Made by a program: the position numbers and the translations under genes. Of a stretch of DNA of 64,000 nucleotides, positions 17,681 to 24,414 are shown piece after piece. Source of the stretch: Casimicrobiaceae bacterium (GTDB lineage Bacteria; Pseudomonadota; Gammaproteobacteria; Burkholderiales; Casimicrobiaceae); the NCBI GenBank assembly GCA_026646885.1, contig JAPKHK010000003.1, forward strand, positions 124,001 through 188,000, given 5' to 3'. Below the pieces are notes generated by a model that was not told the DNA's origin, ran no database searches, and saw only the letters and a list, made by a program, of their open reading frames with translations. Each line of letters begins with the position of its first letter. The stretch's first letter is position 1.

Positions 17681-18514
17681 TCAAAAACCCAAAGATTCGA
17701 GCAAGTCGTCAACCTGAGACTGGTTGGCAACGACGTCCTCGCGGCCTTCGGCCTTGATCACCGGCCCGTTGAGCAAGCCCTCGCTGGCGCCCCCGCGCCG
17801 GAGCGGTACGGCGTGCTCGATCAGCAAGGCAACGAGCTGATCCTCCAGCGACTTGGCAAGGTCGGTGATCTTCTTGATCACCTGACCGGTCAGATCCTGG
17901 AAATCCTGCGCCATCATGATTTCCATCAGCTCGGCGTTGGTGCTCGCGGTCTTTTGTGGCACGGTTCGCAGATAGTCCCGCGTGCGCTCGGCCACCGCCT
18001 TGAATTGTTCGGGCGTCATTTGATTGGCGAAGACCTTGTCCCAATCGCCGGCAAGCCGCGTCGCATCCCGCTCCAATTCTTCTTGCAGCGGCTTGGCCTT
18101 TTCCGTGGCATTGAGTACTCGGTTGGCGGCTTGCTCGGTGAGATGCGCCACGTAAGCAAGGCGGTCGCAAGCGTCGGGAATGGCCGAGGCCGCCTTTTCC
18201 ACAAGGCTGTCATACCCAAGTTCGCGCAGCGAATCGTGCAGCTGCCGCGTCATCTGCCCGATGCGAGAAATCATGTCGCGTTCGCCCGTCTCGGCGCCCG
18301 CATCGGCGGCACCGCCGCCCCTGGGGACGGCCGCCGTCACCGCTGCGGCGGGCGCTTTGAGCTTGGCACGCGATTTCGCGGGCACACCGCGCGCTGGAGC
18401 CGCGGGCACGGCGGGCTTGGTGGCGCTACCGCTCTCCTGGGCGGCGACAATGCTCTCGAAAAGCGCCTCAAGTTCAGGGGTATCGTTGTCGGCGCGGGTG
18501 CTGGCAGTTTCCAT
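17681..18514 (-). CDS. cheZ: CheY-phosphate phosphatase CheZ
   Basis: 277 aa, longer than the 214 aa of E. coli CheZ because of an Ala/Pro/Lys-rich N-terminal extension (~residues 20-70). The catalytic D-x3-Q lies in DFQDLTGQVIKKI, and the CheY-binding C-terminal helix ends DDLLESLGF. It dephosphorylates CheY-P to end a tumbling or switching signal. It begins one base before the cheY stop region (gap of one base), consistent with paired expression, and is followed by cheA after 40 bases. Confidence 0.95.
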   Translation of the reverse strand: METASTRADNDTPELEALFESIVAAQESGSATKPAVPAAPARGVPAKSRAKLKAPAAAVTAAVPRGGGAADAGAETGERDMISRIGQMTRQLHDSLRELGYDSLVEKAASAIPDACDRLAYVAHLTEQAANRVLNATEKAKPLQEELERDATRLAGDWDKVFANQMTPEQFKAVAERTRDYLRTVPQKTASTNAELMEIMMAQDFQDLTGQVIKKITDLAKSLEDQLVALLIEHAVPLRRGGASEGLLNGPVIKAEGREDVVANQSQVDDLLESLGF

Positions 18515-18515
18515 T

Positions 18516-18914
18516 TCAGGCTCCTACCTGTTCCATTTTTTGGAAAATTTTCGAGAGCTTCTCATCCAGGGTAGAAGCCGTGAAGGGTTTGACGATGTAG
18601 CCGCTTGCTCCGGCCTGGGCCGCGGCAATGATGTTCTCTTTCTTGGCCTCGGCGGTAATCATGAGCACGGGCAGTGCTTTCAGGCGATCGTCGGCACGCA
18701 CCCGCTTGAGCAGTTCCAGGCCATCCATATTGGGCATGTTCCAATCGGAGACCACGAAGTCGAAGTCGCCGGCCGCAAGCATTTGCAGCGCGACCACGCC
18801 GTCCTCGGCTTCCTCAACGTTGCTGAAGCCCAGCTCTTTGAGTAGGTTACGCACGATGCGCCGCATGGTCGAGAAGTCATCGACGACCAGGAATTTGATG
18901 TCGCTATCAGGCAT
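18516..18914 (-). CDS. cheY: chemotaxis response regulator CheY
   Basis: 132 aa single receiver domain. The phosphorylation site is D57 ([12 protein letters not shown]), the same number as in E. coli, with the acidic pair in [11 protein letters not shown], Thr in [10 protein letters not shown] and Lys in YIVKPFTA. The segment [16 protein letters not shown] is nearly diagnostic for CheY. Phosphorylated by CheA, it binds FliM and FliN at the switch. Encoded between the second cheV and cheZ in one leftward unit. Confidence 0.97.
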   Translation of the reverse strand: MPDSDIKFLVVDDFSTMRRIVRNLLKELGFSNVEEAEDGVVALQMLAAGDFDFVVSDWNMPNMDGLELLKRVRADDRLKALPVLMITAEAKKENIIAAAQAGASGYIVKPFTASTLDEKLSKIFQKMEQVGA

Positions 18915-18956
18915 GGAGTCCTCCGCTTGCTCTGAATTCGGTCGGCAATGGCGGCC

Positions 18957-19916
18957 TTAGGTCCGCCGCTGCAAATAGGGCATGAGCGTCTTTGACAGCA
19001 AAGTCGGCTCGAATTTCGCGACGTAAGCATCGACGCCAACGCTTTGCCCCTGAGCCCGGTTGGCCTCGGACGACAGCGAAGAGTGCATGACCACGGGTAT
19101 TCCTTTGAAACGCATGTCCGACTTGATGTTGCGGGTGAGCACGTAGCCGTCCATTTCGGGCATTTCCGCGTCCACGAGTATGACCTTGATCCGCCGGTCG
19201 AGCGCGACGCCCTCGTTGTTGGCGCTCGCCGCCGCGGCCTTGAGCTTCTCCCAGGCGTCCCGACCATTGACCGCGTACTTGTGCTGCACACCCATTTTGT
19301 CCAGCACTTCCGCGATTTTGCGCCGCGCCAAGGGAGAATCGTCGGCGAAAAAGATGGTGTTTTGATCCGCCTCTTCAAAGCGTTCCACGCCGGCGACGGG
19401 GATCTCACCCAGCGCCTTGGCGAGAATCTGCTCCACGTCGAGGATAGACACCAGTTGACCGTTGGGTGTTTCGGTCAGCGCCGTGATGAGCCCCTCGTTG
19501 GTGTTCATCATCGAGTCGGGAGCTCGCACCGTTTCCCAGTCGACCCGGATAATGCGGTCTACGCTGTCCACCAGAAAAGCCAGGGTATGCCGGCTGTATT
19601 CAGTCACCAACATGGTGGACTCGCTATTGTTGGCGCGTCCGCGGGTCTTCACGAACTTGCCCAAACTGATTACCGGGATGATGTTGCCGCGCAAGGCGAT
19701 CAGCCCTTCCACCCCATGCGGCATGTGCGGAGTGCGAGTGATCTTGGGGGTGTGACTAACCTCTTTGACCTTGAAGACATTGATCCCGAAGTTCTCCCCA
19801 GTGCCCAGACTGAAGAGCAGGATTTCCATCTTGTTCGAGCCCACCAGCCGCGTACGGGCATCGATGTCGTCCAACATGCCGTGGCTGTCCAGAGCTTCGC
19901 TGAAGAAATCGTTCAT
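18957..19916 (-). CDS. cheV: chemotaxis coupling protein CheV (second copy)
   Basis: 319 aa: a CheW-like domain (~25-165; EILLFSLG, FGINVFKVKEV, GLIALRGNIIPVISL) joined to a receiver domain (~185-315; FFADDSPLARRKI, VILVDAEMPEMDGYVLTRNIK, acceptor Asp present). CheV couples receptors to CheA and is itself phosphorylated for adaptation. It lies 9 bases downstream of a second, clearly paralogous cheV. The two differ in the receiver and N-terminus, so they are likely to serve different receptors rather than being a recent duplication. Confidence 0.93.
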   Translation of the reverse strand: MNDFFSEALDSHGMLDDIDARTRLVGSNKMEILLFSLGTGENFGINVFKVKEVSHTPKITRTPHMPHGVEGLIALRGNIIPVISLGKFVKTRGRANNSESTMLVTEYSRHTLAFLVDSVDRIIRVDWETVRAPDSMMNTNEGLITALTETPNGQLVSILDVEQILAKALGEIPVAGVERFEEADQNTIFFADDSPLARRKIAEVLDKMGVQHKYAVNGRDAWEKLKAAAASANNEGVALDRRIKVILVDAEMPEMDGYVLTRNIKSDMRFKGIPVVMHSSLSSEANRAQGQSVGVDAYVAKFEPTLLSKTLMPYLQRRT

Positions 19917-19925
19917 GGCCTCACC

Positions 19926-20879
19926 TCAAGCGAGCAGGCGCGCCACCGTCTCGGCGAGACGATGGGGTTCGAACTTGGCGACGTACTCGTCCACGCCGAC
20001 CGAGCGGCCGAGCTGCTGGTTGGAGCGCCCGGAGAGCGAGGAGTGCATCAACACGGGAATGCCGGCAAACCGATTGTCATTCTTGATCTTGCGGGTGAGC
20101 ATGTAGCCGTCCATCTCGGGCATTTCGATGTCGGTAAGCACCAGTTGCACGTAATCCTTCACCGGCTGCCGCGCCGCGCCGGCATAGTCGGCAATCCGCT
20201 GCAACTCCGCCCAGGCGTCCTTGCCGTTGATCGAAGCGATGTGGTTCACATGCAGGGCGTCGAGCGTGCGTATGATCTGGCGCCGGGCAATCGTCGAATC
20301 GTCGGCGAAGAGTACCGTGCAGTCCTTTCGGTCGATCGGCCGGAGGTTCCGGTAGATGGCGCTGTCGTCGTCCTGCTGGGTTTCGGCGAGTACCTTTTCC
20401 ACGTCCAGCAACATGACCAAGCGCCCGTCTTTGAGTTCCGAGACCGCGGTCACCAGGCCACCGAGCTTGGCGGTGAGCATGGTGGGCGGCACCCGCATGG
20501 CGGACCAGTCCAGACGCAGGATGGTATCGACGGCTTCGACCAGAAAGCCTTGAACCTGCCCATTGTATTCGGTGACGATCATCACACTGGGCGGTTCCTC
20601 GGTATGCACCGGCGAATAGTTCGAAAGGAATTTGGCCAGGCCGACCACGGGAATCAGAACGCCCCGCAGGCTGACCATGCCTTCGACCGCAGGCGGCATT
20701 TCCGGCGCCCGGGTGATGACTGGCGTGCGCATCACTTCGCGGACTTTGAAGACGTTGATGCCGTATGTCTCCCGCCGCCCCGAGGCGGCATCGACACCCA
20801 GGCTGAAGAGCAGAATCTCCAGCTTGTTGGTACCAGCCAGCTTGGTGCGTTCGTCAACCCGCTTCAGTAGATCGGACAT
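19926..20879 (-). CDS. cheV: chemotaxis coupling protein CheV (first copy)
   Basis: 317 aa with the same CheW-receiver layout as its downstream neighbour: EILLFSLGVD and YGINVFKVREVMRTPVITRAP in the coupling domain, and VLFADDSTIARRQI and LVLTDIEMPEMDGYMLTRKIK with the acceptor aspartate in the receiver. A 114-base gap separates it from motB and holds a sigma28-like element with a 12-base spacer. It heads cheV-cheV-cheY-cheZ-cheA. Confidence 0.93.
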   Translation of the reverse strand: MSDLLKRVDERTKLAGTNKLEILLFSLGVDAASGRRETYGINVFKVREVMRTPVITRAPEMPPAVEGMVSLRGVLIPVVGLAKFLSNYSPVHTEEPPSVMIVTEYNGQVQGFLVEAVDTILRLDWSAMRVPPTMLTAKLGGLVTAVSELKDGRLVMLLDVEKVLAETQQDDDSAIYRNLRPIDRKDCTVLFADDSTIARRQIIRTLDALHVNHIASINGKDAWAELQRIADYAGAARQPVKDYVQLVLTDIEMPEMDGYMLTRKIKNDNRFAGIPVLMHSSLSGRSNQQLGRSVGVDEYVAKFEPHRLAETVARLLA

Positions 20880-20968
20880 TCTCGACTTCCTTTACCTCGA
20901 ACGCCTGTTCCCCCCCGCCATCGCTGCGGTTCTTCCAGGCGGCATCGCCCAGAGGCGCTCATGGCTTT

Positions 20969-20996
20969 ATTACGGTCAGGCTCGCGCTTCCCTTTA
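20969..20996 (-). promoter_or_regulatory. possible sigma28 promoter before the first cheV (12-base spacer)
   Basis: Minus strand: TAAAGGGA at 20996-20989, 12 bases, then ACCGTAAT at 20976-20969. The elements resemble those of motA and fliC, but the spacer is one base longer than in the better matches. It sits at the only sizeable gap inside motAB-cheVVYZA, 90 bases before the cheV start. Confidence 0.35.
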
Positions 20997-22010
20997 GTCG
21001 CTCTTGCCAGTCGCCGAGCCGTTGCCCGGGAGCGCCGCCGGAGTCAGGGGTGCGGCGGCCTCGTTTGCAGAAGGCGGCGCTCCGTTCGACGGCGTGAAGG
21101 TTTCGGGGGTCACTGCTGCGGGTTCGGCAAGCTCCACCTTCTGGCTTTCCCGAGTAATCGCTTCCTCGGTCTTGCGGTTCATGACGATGATGCTGATGCG
21201 CCGATTGATCGGATTGACCGGATCCTCCTTGACATAGGGCACGGCGGCCCCCAAGCCGACCACCCGCAGCAACTTGCCTTCCTGCAGCCCGCCGGCCACC
21301 ATTTCGCGGCGCGAGGCATTGGCGCGATCGGCGGAGAGTTCCCAATTGCTGTAGAAGCGTTCGCCGCCCGAATAGGGGGTCGCGTCGGTATGCCCCGAGA
21401 GGCTCACGCGATTGGGTACATCGTTGAGGACGCGGCCGATTTCACGCAAGATTTCGCGCGAATAGATCTGCAATTCGGCGCTCCCACTACCAAACATCGG
21501 GCGGTTCAATTCGTCGACGATCTGGATACGCAACCCCTCTTCGGTGAGATCCAGCAACATCTGGCGCTTGTAGGGCTTGAGCGCGGGACTGCTGTCGATC
21601 AGACCCTCGAGCCTGGCCTTCAGACTCTTCAAGCGTAGCGCATCCTGACGGGCAATCTCGGCGCGCGCCGCCTCCAGGTTGATGGTCCGCTTGCGGGAAG
21701 GGGTCTCTCCCTCCTTGATCTGTGCGGTCTTGCGCGTGAGATCCTTGCCGCCCCCCTTAATGATGCTGGAGGCATCTCCCGACCCCGAACCACCTTGCAA
21801 GGCCACCTTGAGCGGCGTCTTGAAATAGTCGGCGATGCCCTGCAAATCCCCTTTGGTGGTGGAACCCAGCAGCCACATCAGCAGGAAAAAGGCCATCATG
21901 GCGGTGACGAAGTCGGCATAAGCGATTTTCCATGCACCGCCGTGATGCCCGTGCGCGCCCTTCTTGATGCGCTTGACGACGATGACCGGTTGCTTATCCT
22001 TGGCGGCCAT
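20994..22010 (-). CDS. motB: flagellar stator protein MotB
   Basis: 338 aa. An N-terminal basic segment (VIVVKRIKKGAHGHHGGAWK) and one membrane helix carry the proton-binding aspartate in IAYADFVTAMMAFFLLMWLLG. A plug and long linker follow, then an OmpA-type peptidoglycan-binding domain (SLSGHTDATPY, NWELSADRANASRREMV, NRRISIIVM). The C-terminus is an Ala/Pro-rich extension of ~45 residues. It starts 3 bases after motA and forms the primary stator with it. Confidence 0.96.
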   Translation of the reverse strand: MAAKDKQPVIVVKRIKKGAHGHHGGAWKIAYADFVTAMMAFFLLMWLLGSTTKGDLQGIADYFKTPLKVALQGGSGSGDASSIIKGGGKDLTRKTAQIKEGETPSRKRTINLEAARAEIARQDALRLKSLKARLEGLIDSSPALKPYKRQMLLDLTEEGLRIQIVDELNRPMFGSGSAELQIYSREILREIGRVLNDVPNRVSLSGHTDATPYSGGERFYSNWELSADRANASRREMVAGGLQEGKLLRVVGLGAAVPYVKEDPVNPINRRISIIVMNRKTEEAITRESQKVELAEPAAVTPETFTPSNGAPPSANEAAAPLTPAALPGNGSATGKSD

Positions 22011-22013
22011 GGC

Positions 22014-22874
22014 TTATCGGTTCTTGGCCTGCTTGACGTGATCTTCCAGCTCGGAGAAGCTTGGGCGATCGGTGGAATAGAGCACCTTGCGGCCAAACTC
22101 CACGGCCATCGCCGGCGAGTAACCGTTGAGGCTCGCCAGTAGCGTCACCTTGATGCACTCGAGCATCTTGGTCGCTTCGGAGGCCTTTTGCCCCAGAAGC
22201 CCGCCCAAGGGGCCAACAAAACCGTAGGCAAGCAAGATGCCCACGAATGTGCCCACCAGAGCCGCACCGATCAGCTTGCCCAACTCGGCCGGTGGCAGGC
22301 CTACTGAACCCATGGTCTTGACCACCCCCATCACCGCGGCGACGATTCCGAAAGCCGGCAAGGCATCGCCGATCTTGGTCAGGCACTGAGCGGGCACTTC
22401 CGCCTCATGGTGATGCGTGTCGATCTCGATGTCCATGAGATTCTCGATTTCCATGGCGTTGAGATTGCCGCTCACCATGATTCGCAAATAGTCAGTCATG
22501 AACTCCATGGCGTGATGGTCGGACAGCACCTTGGGGTATTTCGCGAACAGCGGACTCTCCTCAGGCCGGTCGACGTCGCTTTCCAGCGCCATCAAACCTT
22601 CTTTGCGGATCTTGGTCAGGATGTCGTACAGGAGCGCCATCAGCTCCATGTACAAATCCTTGGTGTACTTGGAGCCTTTGAAACATGCCGGTACACCCTT
22701 GAGGGTGGCCTTGATGGCCTTGCCGCTATTGCCAACGACAAATGCGCCGAAAGCCGCGCCGCCGATGATGATCAGCTCTATGGGATGGAATAGCGCCGCC
22801 AAATAACCGCCACCCGCCGCGAAACCCCCGAAAACACTCGCCAGTACGATGATGTAACCGATGATGACCAGCAT
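22014..22874 (-). CDS. motA: flagellar stator protein MotA
   Basis: 286 aa with four membrane helices (MLVIIGYIIVLASVFGGF, LIIIGGAAFGAFVV, AFGIVAAVMGVVKTMGSV, LIGAALVGTFVGILLAYGFVGPL) and the cytoplasmic loop of the MotA family, including the conserved EIENLMDIEIDTHHHE. The C-terminal helices supply the channel with the MotB aspartate. It is the first gene of the motAB-che unit and is preceded by a strong sigma28-like promoter at 22986-23012. Confidence 0.97.
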   Translation of the reverse strand: MLVIIGYIIVLASVFGGFAAGGGYLAALFHPIELIIIGGAAFGAFVVGNSGKAIKATLKGVPACFKGSKYTKDLYMELMALLYDILTKIRKEGLMALESDVDRPEESPLFAKYPKVLSDHHAMEFMTDYLRIMVSGNLNAMEIENLMDIEIDTHHHEAEVPAQCLTKIGDALPAFGIVAAVMGVVKTMGSVGLPPAELGKLIGAALVGTFVGILLAYGFVGPLGGLLGQKASEATKMLECIKVTLLASLNGYSPAMAVEFGRKVLYSTDRPSFSELEDHVKQAKNR

Positions 22875-22985
22875 GCTGCCCCACTCCGTTGTTGTTTGGC
22901 CGGCACCGCCGGCCTGGTCCGCCCGCGGAGCCTTTGCGGCCCCCCCGCAAAGGAATCGATCGCGCTCCGCGCGTAAACAAGTGGT

Positions 22986-23012
22986 ATTACGGCGGGGGTG
23001 GGAAAAACTGTA
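22986..23012 (-). promoter_or_regulatory. sigma28 (FliA) promoter of motAB-che
   Basis: Minus strand: TACAGTTT at 23012-23005 (7 of 8 to TAAAGTTT), an 11-base spacer, then GCCGTAAT at 22993-22986 (first four bases identical to GCCGATAA). It lies 112 bases upstream of the motA ATG, in the 380-base gap between flhC and motA. The same -10 form (CCGTAAT) occurs at fliC. Known class of late flagellar promoter; prediction only. Confidence 0.65.
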
Positions 23013-23159
23013 GGTAAGCGACTGGGTGGCGGCGGCAGCCGCTTGCCAAGGACTTCACGTTGCCGCTGCGCGCCTGCCGGCTCGACGATTGGCTTGGCAT
23101 GGGATGCGCGCATCCGCTTTTCAGCTGAACCACCCTGTCGCGACCAGATGTAGAGTCCC

Positions 23160-23201
23160 TGCCAGAAATAAAATGCCCGGTGGAGAAACTTCCCACCGGG
23201 C
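23160..23201 (-). terminator. rho-independent terminator after flhDC
   Basis: A perfect 9-bp stem, GCCCGGTGG at 23175-23183 with CCACCGGGC at 23193-23201, and a 9-base loop. Read on the minus strand it is followed by ATTTTATTTC. It stands 54 bases beyond the flhC stop and would isolate flhDC from the motA promoter. Confidence 0.75.
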
Positions 23202-23254
23202 CGAAAACGGACGCGTCAGGGAGGAGGAGGGCGCGCCCGGGGGTAAAACCAGTC

Positions 23255-23812
23255 TCAGCAAGCGACCGTGGCAGGCTCCGCCGCGACGGCATTTTCCGCG
23301 CGCCCGCCCTTGCCAGCACGCGACGGCGGGCGGCACAGGCCGCAGATGAAGTGGTCATAGAGATCGTGCGCATGCACCACGAATTCCCCACCGCAGCGCG
23401 TGCAGGGCGCGGTGCGCAACAACCCTCCGTCGATGAAGCGCACCAGTGTCCAGGCGCGAGTGATCGACAAGATGGGTTCGAGACCCGATGCCTGCGTGTT
23501 CTCGAGGTACAGCTTGTAGGCCTTGATGATTGCGCGTATCCCCTTCAATTGGGTGTGTTCGCTCAAGTATTTGAGGATATCGAAGAACAACGAAGCGTGA
23601 ACGTTCGGCTGCCAGGTCACGAACCAATCCGCCGAAAACGGCAGCATGCCCTTGGGTGGGGATTCGCTGCGAATTTCCTTGTAGAGCTTCAAGAGCCGCT
23701 CGCGCGAGAGCTGCGTCTCGGTCTCCAGCAGTTGGAGACGGGCTCCCAAGTTCACCAACTCAGTGGCGAGCCTGATCTCTTCCGCTTCGGTGATAACGCT
23801 CTTGTTGCGCAT
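23255..23812 (-). CDS. flhC: flagellar master transcriptional activator FlhC
   Basis: 185 aa, close to the 192 aa of E. coli FlhC. The four zinc-binding cysteines are present as C-x2-C (CTRC) and C-x2-C (CGLC), separated by GGEFVVHAHDLYDHFI. The N-terminal part includes AEEIRLATELVNLGARLQLLETET, family-typical. With FlhD it forms the heterohexamer that activates early flagellar operons. A GAGAGGGGG ribosome site precedes the ATG. It begins 29 bases after flhD and ends before a strong terminator. Confidence 0.95.
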   Translation of the reverse strand: MRNKSVITEAEEIRLATELVNLGARLQLLETETQLSRERLLKLYKEIRSESPPKGMLPFSADWFVTWQPNVHASLFFDILKYLSEHTQLKGIRAIIKAYKLYLENTQASGLEPILSITRAWTLVRFIDGGLLRTAPCTRCGGEFVVHAHDLYDHFICGLCRPPSRAGKGGRAENAVAAEPATVAC

Positions 23813-23841
23813 GGTGGCCCCCTCTCGCCCGCTTAGTCGAC

Positions 23842-24159
23842 TTAAACCACGGCCTCGGGTTGCTTGCCGGCCATGAGGATGGCGGCATGCACTTGCGGCA
23901 TGGTACGGTCTTTGGCGTATCCGGACAGCATGCTAAAGACCACCCGGTCGTCAAAGCGGAAGCGGCACAGCAACATGTTCGACGATGCCATCTTCAATAC
24001 CTGCGCCGGCGTCAACGAATCAAGGATGTCGGCCACATCGCCGTTGAGCCCGAGCCGGAACATGGCGGCTTCCCGATCCTCGCGAATCATCTGCTGGGCC
24101 AGCAGCAGATAGGTCAGGTTGGCTTCGCGGATCTCTTCCATCATCTGCTCGAATTTCAT
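23842..24159 (-). CDS. flhD: flagellar master transcriptional activator FlhD
   Basis: 105 aa. Conserved segments: IREANLTYLLLAQQMIREDREAAMFRLG, then LTPAQVLKMASSNMLLCRFRFDD, a close match to the FlhD core. It is slightly shorter than the E. coli protein (~116-119 aa) at the C-terminus. It pairs with FlhC to activate class II flagellar genes. The 255-base upstream region carries a sigma70-like promoter and an inverted repeat. Confidence 0.95.
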   Translation of the reverse strand: MKFEQMMEEIREANLTYLLLAQQMIREDREAAMFRLGLNGDVADILDSLTPAQVLKMASSNMLLCRFRFDDRVVFSMLSGYAKDRTMPQVHAAILMAGKQPEAVV

Positions 24160-24208
24160 GACATCCCCCGGTGATTGCGCCTTGCGCGTTGGGTTTCAGG
24201 TTGATGCC

Positions 24209-24237
24209 ATTATTCCGATGTGCTCGCCTCCCGCCAA
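24209..24237 (-). promoter_or_regulatory. sigma70-like promoter of flhDC
   Basis: Minus strand: TTGGCG at 24237-24232 (4 of 6), a 17-base spacer, AATAAT at 24214-24209 (5 of 6). A start about 43 bases before the flhD ATG would follow. It is the best housekeeping-type pair in the region; the match is moderate. Confidence 0.4.
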
Positions 24238-24283
24238 TTCGGCGCGCACCCAAATTTGCTGTACGCGCGTGTTGCCGCGCCGC

Positions 24284-24300
24284 GTAGGTGTTTGTCCTAC
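24284..24300. promoter_or_regulatory. inverted repeat (candidate operator) upstream of flhDC
   Basis: GTAGG, 7 bases, CCTAC: a perfect 5-bp dyad at 24284-24288 and 24296-24300, centred about 90 bases before the predicted flhDC start. The spacing and position suit a dimeric activator of the NarL/LuxR class. The transcription factor is not known, and a 5-bp arm could arise by chance. Confidence 0.4.
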
Positions 24301-24414
24301 ACGCGAGCAAAACCAAGCCCATGCAATCCACTCGGATTTGGCTGGAATGCGGCTTCTGGCGCGGCTTACGCCCGGCGGTCCTGCCACGGGCCATCACCCC
24401 AAAGGCGTCTCTTG

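Noticed and set aside
19044-20870. Very long open frame (608 codons) on the plus strand across the two cheV genes
   Set aside because: It is antisense to two clearly conserved genes and encodes His/Arg/Gln-rich sequence without domains; a GC-rich shadow frame.
24266-24280. 15-base sequence shared with 33910-33924 (CGCGTGTTGCCGCGC)
   Set aside because: A match of this length is expected by chance in a GC-rich 64-kb window, and the contexts differ.
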